Translations under genes and position numbers: made by a program
Assembly: GCA_041481485.1 (NCBI GenBank)
Contig: JBGPBY010000069.1
Coordinates: forward strand, 1-19,534
Direction: 5' to 3'
Source: JBGPBY01 sp041481485
GTDB taxonomy: Bacteria; Acidobacteriota; Terriglobia; 20CM-2-55-15
DNA: 19,534 bases
In this document: positions 15,182 to 19,534 of the stretch, in pieces
Position numbering within the stretch: position 1 is the first letter of the stretch
Layout: the number at the start of each line of letters is the position of its first letter
The notes under the pieces: model-generated
Seen by the model: only the letters and a program-made list of their open reading frames with translations
The model's database searches: none
Told to the model about the DNA's origin: nothing

Positions 15182-17124
15182 TGTCCTGATTTCGTCAACA
15201 TGATGGGGCTCAATTGAATATTTTCCTGTTTGCCCGAGGCCGTTATTGTTACCGATTTCCCCGAGTTCTCGATGGGACGAATAAATTCGGGATTCTGCCA
15301 GGCATCCGGCTCTGCCCACTCCCATGCGAACAACTTGTATGATCCGGGAACGACGGCATTCAACTTAAAATTCCCGAGCGCGTCTGCGGTCGCGGAGCGA
15401 TACAAATCCGAACGGGTTCGCAAATCGAAAGCCTCGGGAACAAGCGCGACCACCGAGTTGGGCATCGGCGCGGATGTGGAGGAGATGACCGATCCGCTGA
15501 TGGTTCCACCGTCGGTTCCAATGATGATCTGGATGGGATTTTGCACGGCGCCGGTAATATGTAATCCGGACCGCTGAATGTCGTCGCCTCCAATTCGAAC
15601 CGATTTGACATACATGTTCGATGGAACGCCGCCGACGTTGAGTCGAAAATCGCCTTGTGACATGAAGAGGTAAAAATCACCGTTTCCCAGGACCTGGCCA
15701 TTGATGGGCCGCGCGGGAGTGCCTGACGGTACGGATGGCAGGGGCATCATCCCACCCGGCATGGCAATGAGGTCCGGATCGCGCACGACACCAATGCCCA
15801 TTCGGGAAAGATCCGCATCAGTGTCCGATGGAGCGAGTCCCTCAATAACGACACGGCCTGGAATGTTGACGCCGCCATTCGCCACGATTCGAATGTTTTC
15901 GATATCGGCGCCGGCAACTTCAATGGGCAGATAGCCGACTTGTGACGACCCACCGTATTGCTGCTGCAACTGTGCGGTGGTTCCAGGCTGCAATGCGTTT
16001 ATTGGCGGGACAGCGACAGATGCCGACAGCACATATCGTTCAGGAAACGCGCCGGCGAGATCGAAAGCTCCATCAGTATTTGTCGTGCCGGTGAGAATCA
16101 ATGCATTCGGACTCCACCTTTGAGGAATCGCCATCACCTGCGCGCCGGGTGCCGGTTGGCCCGTCGCTGCACTGATGACGGTGCCGCGAAGATGATGAGT
16201 GCGCGCTTTACCCGCTCCCAGCGAAATATCGATACCGTTGTACGTTTCTCCAGGCCGCACGTCAATGGACCTGGCGAGAAGTGGATCGATGACTCCACCG
16301 AAATAGACGACACCATAAGCTTCTTCGATTACAGCGCCATTAGGCATGACCTGGCGCATGAGAACCGGATTCGTTGCACGGTAACGGGCTGCGCCTCGTC
16401 CAGGCGGACCCGCCGGTCCCATATTCACCGAACGCTGTTCCGGATTTTCGTAAACTGCCGCGACTTTGTATTTGCCGGGCCCCAACCAGAAGAGCCGGTA
16501 AGCGCCGCGTTCATCGGTGAGCAGGACGCGTTCGATGTACCATCGCGGCTCGCCCTTCTGGTACTGCTCGGAAAGTGCCATCACCGTCGTGTGTCCCATA
16601 GGCTGGCCATCTTCGTCGACGATCTGTCCTGTAATGGCGCCGGTGGTTGCCATCTCAAGCTTCAAGTTCTTGACGGCCTGGCCGGAGGAAACGGGAAAAG
16701 GCAGACCTCGCTGGCGAACATCATGCTGTCCGTACTCTGCCGGAAAATAGTTACCACCAACCAATATCGCCGCGAGGCGATACCTCCCTTCCTTCAGGTT
16801 TGCAAACGAGAATCGACCGTCCGGACCCGTTTTTGCGTATTGAATTTCCGGAGCGATTTGCGCTGGTGGTGCAGCACCACCGAGGGACGGCGGATTATTA
16901 CCAAAGAGAATCGTTGAAAACAGTTCTGCCGCACCCGGATTCAGCGGCGCTTGTGCGGTGCCTTCGATTCGCGAAAGCTCGAGATCGGCGTCGGCTATCG
17001 GTTCGTTGGTGCCGATCTTGACGACGACGCCTTCAATGGAAGCAGTGCCTGGATTCTGCGCGACCGACTGTGCCTGCGCCAGCCCCACAAGCACCAATAG
17101 GCACGCAGTCTTGCCGAAAGTCAT
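15178..17124 (-). CDS. Secreted carboxypeptidase-regulatory-like protein (first of pair)
   Basis: This 648-aa protein has a signal peptide (1-23, ending SVAQ). Repeated beta-sandwich units of the carboxypeptidase-regulatory type follow: ASIEGVVVKIGTNEPIADAD, GAITGQIVDEDGQPMGHTTV with AYRLFWLGPGKYKVAAVY, LRGTVISAATGQPAPGAQV and, near the end, GTISGSVISSTSAPMPNS with NFKLNAVVPGSYKLFAWEW. The C-terminus (EPDAWQNPEFI...) is shared with the downstream paralogue. No enzymatic domain was seen; a surface or periplasmic binding role is likely. GGAG lies nine bases before the ATG. The gene follows the YGHS-family gene by 96 bp on the same strand, so all three may be co-transcribed. Confidence 0.88.
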   Translation of the reverse strand: MTFGKTACLLVLVGLAQAQSVAQNPGTASIEGVVVKIGTNEPIADADLELSRIEGTAQAPLNPGAAELFSTILFGNNPPSLGGAAPPAQIAPEIQYAKTGPDGRFSFANLKEGRYRLAAILVGGNYFPAEYGQHDVRQRGLPFPVSSGQAVKNLKLEMATTGAITGQIVDEDGQPMGHTTVMALSEQYQKGEPRWYIERVLLTDERGAYRLFWLGPGKYKVAAVYENPEQRSVNMGPAGPPGRGAARYRATNPVLMRQVMPNGAVIEEAYGVVYFGGVIDPLLARSIDVRPGETYNGIDISLGAGKARTHHLRGTVISAATGQPAPGAQVMAIPQRWSPNALILTGTTNTDGAFDLAGAFPERYVLSASVAVPPINALQPGTTAQLQQQYGGSSQVGYLPIEVAGADIENIRIVANGGVNIPGRVVIEGLAPSDTDADLSRMGIGVVRDPDLIAMPGGMMPLPSVPSGTPARPINGQVLGNGDFYLFMSQGDFRLNVGGVPSNMYVKSVRIGGDDIQRSGLHITGAVQNPIQIIIGTDGGTISGSVISSTSAPMPNSVVALVPEAFDLRTRSDLYRSATADALGNFKLNAVVPGSYKLFAWEWAEPDAWQNPEFIRPIENSGKSVTITASGKQENIQLSPIMLTKSGQ

Positions 17125-17220
17125 TGGGAGAACTCCGCTCAGAATTTTGCCAAAAATGCCTACGGTTTAGAAGCAAATCCCCTCCCTACGCCGCCCGGTA
17201 GTAGAAGCAAGCCAGCCCCC

Positions 17221-18087
17221 TCAGGGTACGATGAGGCTTGTGCGGTCCACTGCGTTCTGCGCACCAACCATCAGCCCTGATGCTTGATTGTTGTCCTGAC
17301 AGACGTATTCAAACAGCTCCTGATCCGGGTCCAAACCCAACAGAAAACCGCCGGTCCATGGGCGTGTGTAGGCGCCGGGATCCTCCATAGTTACTTCATA
17401 CTTCATGGTTTTGGAATCGGTTCGCGTAAATCGCTCGATCATGTGGAGCTGTTCGGTGTGAGGCAGGCCAGAGCGATCAAGCCAAAACCCTTCGTTAAAT
17501 CCGCGCGTGTCAACCACCAGCGTGTCGCCTTCCCAGTGGCCAATGGAATGTCCGTAATGACTGGAAGCCAGATTGTCAGGATGCCGCATCTGGTCCATAT
17601 AGACCGTGCGATAGGTGTGCGGACCGCCCTCATCAAAGATGAAAACCCTGTGGAGCTCCGGCAGATCCACAAATTGAACGCCATAGGGCGTCATGAACTG
17701 ACGCGGCCCACCCGAAGGCTTGCATCGGGTGTGCGGCTCGAATTGGTTCACTTGTCTGTAAGTCAGAAGAGCGCGAGCCCACGGCTGAAACGGCACGTCC
17801 TTCAGCCTGGGTCTGTCCGGATACTGGCCCGGCGTGTCCGCATCGTCGGCATTCGTCAGCCGCTCCAGCGCACCTTGGTATGGCAACCACATTCCAGCCT
17901 GGCCCGCAGAGTCGAGCCGGACGCGTCCATCGGGGTAGCGAGGAACTGGCAGTGCTGGGACATCCTTGAAACGATCGCCGACCTGTCCACTGGAACCTAA
18001 TTGCGTGATTTGAGCGGAAAGCCGCTCCGGATAAATCGAGAGCCCCACTGCGAAACAAACGATGAGCCAACGTGATTGGATATTCAT
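17221..18087 (-). CDS. Secreted YGHS-family protein, second paralogue
   Basis: This 288-aa protein has a signal peptide (1-25, ending RLSA). It shares the conserved blocks of the protein at 5867-6676: TYRTVYMDQMRHPDN, YGHSIGHWEGDTLVVDT (178-194), LPHTEQLHMIERFTRT, MEDPGAYTRPW and CQDNN (263-267). It lacks the Gly-rich linker and instead has a longer N-terminal part (LDSAGQAGMWLPYQG). The residues kept between the two copies (His180, Asp188, Asp193, His210, Cys263) are the best candidates for function. The start MNIQSRWL has AAGGAG nine bases upstream and precedes the signal peptide; an in-frame extension to 18123 is less likely. It lies just downstream of repeat copy C. Confidence 0.87.
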   Translation of the reverse strand: MNIQSRWLIVCFAVGLSIYPERLSAQITQLGSSGQVGDRFKDVPALPVPRYPDGRVRLDSAGQAGMWLPYQGALERLTNADDADTPGQYPDRPRLKDVPFQPWARALLTYRQVNQFEPHTRCKPSGGPRQFMTPYGVQFVDLPELHRVFIFDEGGPHTYRTVYMDQMRHPDNLASSHYGHSIGHWEGDTLVVDTRGFNEGFWLDRSGLPHTEQLHMIERFTRTDSKTMKYEVTMEDPGAYTRPWTGGFLLGLDPDQELFEYVCQDNNQASGLMVGAQNAVDRTSLIVP

Positions 18088-18246
18088 CGGATATGCTCCT
18101 TTCCCAGTCGATCTCAGAAGCAACTCGCGGTGACGGACAACTCAACCGGTTCGGTCTCAGCCGCCCCTCTAAGACGCTTCCATTTCAACGGCAGGGATTT
18201 CTGTTCGCAATCATAAGCCGAAAACCCTGAAAAACTGTGGTGCGCT

Positions 18247-18397
18247 ATGGATAAGAAGTATAAACGGTGGGACGGCGCAATCAGAGTTGAGATTCGCCCG
18301 TATTTCTGCTGCCGAAGCGTCGCCTAAAACCAAATCCGTTGGAATTTGGCGGCAGGATTGGGGGCACGATCCAGAGACGGCCGCTATTTCCCGGCGG
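18247..18397 (+). repeat. Dispersed repeat, copy C (full form)
   Basis: This copy starts with ATGGATAAGAAGTATAAA and ends near CGGCGG, with high identity to copy B. Hairpins are at 18274-18298 (GGCG/AATC with GATT/CGCC) and 18330-18349 (CCAAATCC with GG-ATTTGG around GTT). It lies 85 bp beyond the stop codon of the IS91-type transposase fragment. The flank between the YGHS gene and the repeat (18088-18246) shows no gene. Confidence 0.85.
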
Positions 18398-18481
18398 GAC
18401 GGGGGAAATAAAGGGAGTCGCTGGCGGGCGGCATGGTCTGCAGGGCGCACGAGTCCAGCTTCACAGTTGGATGTGACGGAT

Positions 18482-18925
18482 TCAGAGCCATTCTGAGGCG
18501 AGCGTGGATTGCGAATCGGAGCGTGCCGGTGACACCGGCGGTGGTCTGGAGGGCAGTCCAACCCAGTCGAGAATCTTCCGCGTGGCTTCCGGTGGATGAA
18601 ACGCCGAGATTAGACGGAGCTTGCCGCCGCAACGGCCGCACGATAAAACGTCCACGGAGAAAACTCTCCGGATGAGGTCGGCCCAGGCATAATTCCTGGG
18701 ATGACGGGAAGCGGCGGGCGGACTCTCTTCTTTTCCGGCAACGGAATTGGCTAATTCGCAGGCCGCATCAAGTTTTTCAGAATCCGCCGGAACTGGCGGG
18801 GCTTCATCCAAGCGGGCCGGAACGATCAACGGTCTCCACTTTGCGGCTGGACCGATGATCCCATGGTACCTCGTCAAATGCGCCCGGGGCGTGGGTACGA
18901 GCGCGGCAAGCCGCTCGAGCAAAAT
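18482..18925 (-). pseudogene. IS91-family transposase, C-terminal fragment
   Basis: The segment begins ILLERLAALVPTPRAHLTRY, continues to HGIIGPAAKWRP, and later has YAWADLIRRVFSVDVLSCGR, CGGKLRLISAF and RKILDWVGLP. This is the C-terminal part of IS91/IS801-type transposases, including the final CxxC ribbon (CGRCGG). The N-terminal zinc finger and the catalytic HUH/Y2 region (about 250 residues) are missing. No start codon belongs to it: the frame only runs back into the end of priA. The break lies within about ten bases of the priA stop codon. The 3' end looks intact. It cannot transpose by itself. Confidence 0.85.
18482..18925 (-). mobile_element. Truncated IS91-like element
   Basis: Only the 3' part of the element is present: the transposase C-terminus and possibly the downstream region holding repeat copy C. 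IS91-type elements move by rolling-circle replication from an origin at the 3' end of the transposase. That region therefore corresponds to the origin side. The exact outer boundary cannot be fixed; no clear GTTC or CTTG target tetranucleotide was seen next to the repeat end. Confidence 0.55.
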
Positions 18926-18930
18926 CCGGA

Positions 18931-19533
18931 TTACAACAACGAAACCGGGTCCACATCGATGAGCACCTTCGATGCGCCGATCTTTGCAGTATCCAAATGA
19001 GTACGAAGCGACTCCAAAAGGCGATGCAAAGGCGGACGTGAAGCCGCTTTGATCAGCAGTTGATAGCGATGCATGGACTTCACCCGTTCCAACGGGGCTG
19101 GCGCAGGACCCAGAATGCGCACGGAATCGTCTCGCACGCCGTTGAGAAATTCCGCAACTTCCCTCGCCGTCCCAGAAGCCTTTTCCTTATCCCGATCCGT
19201 CACGAGGATTCCGGCCAGTGCGGTGAACGGCGGATAAAACATCGACTTGCGATAGCGCGATTCCCTCGCATAGAAATCCTCGAACCGCTGCGAGCATGCC
19301 AGTTGAAACGTATAGTGATCGGGGAAAAAGCTCTGGATAATCACTTCTCCGGAACGATCTCCCCTGCCGGAACGACCCGCCACCTGAGTCAGGAGTTGAA
19401 ACGTCCGCTCGGCGGCCCGGAAATCGGGCATGGACAGCGCAGCATCAGCCGCCAAAACCCCCACGAGAGTCACGCGGGGAAAGTCGTGCCCTTTCGCAAT
19501 CATTTGCGTTCCAACGAGAATGTCGATGTTCCC
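18931..19533 (-). CDS. priA: Primosomal protein N' (PriA), 3' part
   Basis: This is the last 200 residues of PriA, the replication-restart DNA helicase that rebuilds the primosome at stalled forks. The 5' part lies beyond the right edge. Visible are helicase motif V (ILVGTQMIAKGHDFP) and motif VI (QVAGRSGRGDRSGEV), the segment FYARESRYRKSMFYPPFTAL, and the closing LIDVDPVSLL, which is the normal PriA C-terminus. The stop TAA (18931-18933) is intact, so the gene is not truncated by the adjacent transposase fragment. Any terminator that followed it has been replaced by the IS91-like sequence. Confidence 0.95.
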   Translation of the reverse strand, partial: GNIDILVGTQMIAKGHDFPRVTLVGVLAADAALSMPDFRAAERTFQLLTQVAGRSGRGDRSGEVIIQSFFPDHYTFQLACSQRFEDFYARESRYRKSMFYPPFTALAGILVTDRDKEKASGTAREVAEFLNGVRDDSVRILGPAPAPLERVKSMHRYQLLIKAASRPPLHRLLESLRTHLDTAKIGASKVLIDVDPVSLL

Positions 19534-19534
19534 C

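Noticed and set aside
17168..17209. TAGAAGCAA occurring twice upstream of the 648-aa gene
   Set aside because: A nine-base direct repeat 33 bp apart could be chance; no promoter context supports an operator.

Overview
The window looks like part of an Acidobacteriota chromosome (soil type, such as a Solibacter/Bryobacter or Vicinamibacter relative). I infer this from family content: two DUF6152 proteins, a DUF8021-type protein, two large secreted proteins with carboxypeptidase-regulatory-like folds, and two members of a secreted family with a conserved YGHSxGxWxGDT motif. Codon use is moderately GC-rich, and most starts have GGAG-type ribosome binding sites. No rRNA, tRNA or CRISPR array was seen.

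Layout. The left edge holds the 3' end of a yjbQ-type gene (+). A short intergenic repeat copy follows, then a 605-aa secreted protein of unknown function (-). From about 2.37 to 4.55 kb lies a gene graveyard: a remnant of a COG3910-like ATPase, a hypothetical gene with a near-ideal promoter and no leader, a remnant of a heme peroxidase, and the C-terminal half of an NmrA-like SDR. Both the ATPase and the peroxidase keep their two ends but have lost the middle. Next, on the minus strand, come a small ORF, an alpha/beta hydrolase of the non-heme chloroperoxidase type, a YGHS-family secreted protein, a DUF6152 protein and a secreted CE1-like esterase. Divergent from the esterase, 40 bp away, is a 988-aa beta-helix/DUF6298-like protein (+). 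It converges on a second DUF6152 gene, which is followed by a DUF8021-type gene, a pair of overlapping carboxypeptidase-regulatory-like genes and a second YGHS-family gene (all -). The right edge holds a C-terminal fragment of an IS91-type transposase lying against the stop codon of priA, which runs off the window.

How the genes fit together. Nearly all intact genes encode exported proteins, which suggests periplasmic or surface work on polymers or small organics. The esterase and the beta-helix protein look like a carbohydrate-degrading pair. DUF6152 and YGHS-family genes are adjacent at one place (15 bp apart) and scattered as paralogues elsewhere. This may be an uncharacterised exported system. 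Both DUF6152 proteins are predicted to start with His-His after signal-peptide cleavage, so an N-terminal metal site is possible.

The most unusual DNA-level signal is a repeat of about 150 bp present three times in the same orientation (359, 13132 and 18247). The left end is shared and the right end varies. Each copy carries a conserved hairpin. The third copy lies just beyond the 3' end of the IS91-like transposase fragment, so the repeat may be the terminal part of that element, or an independent structured repeat.
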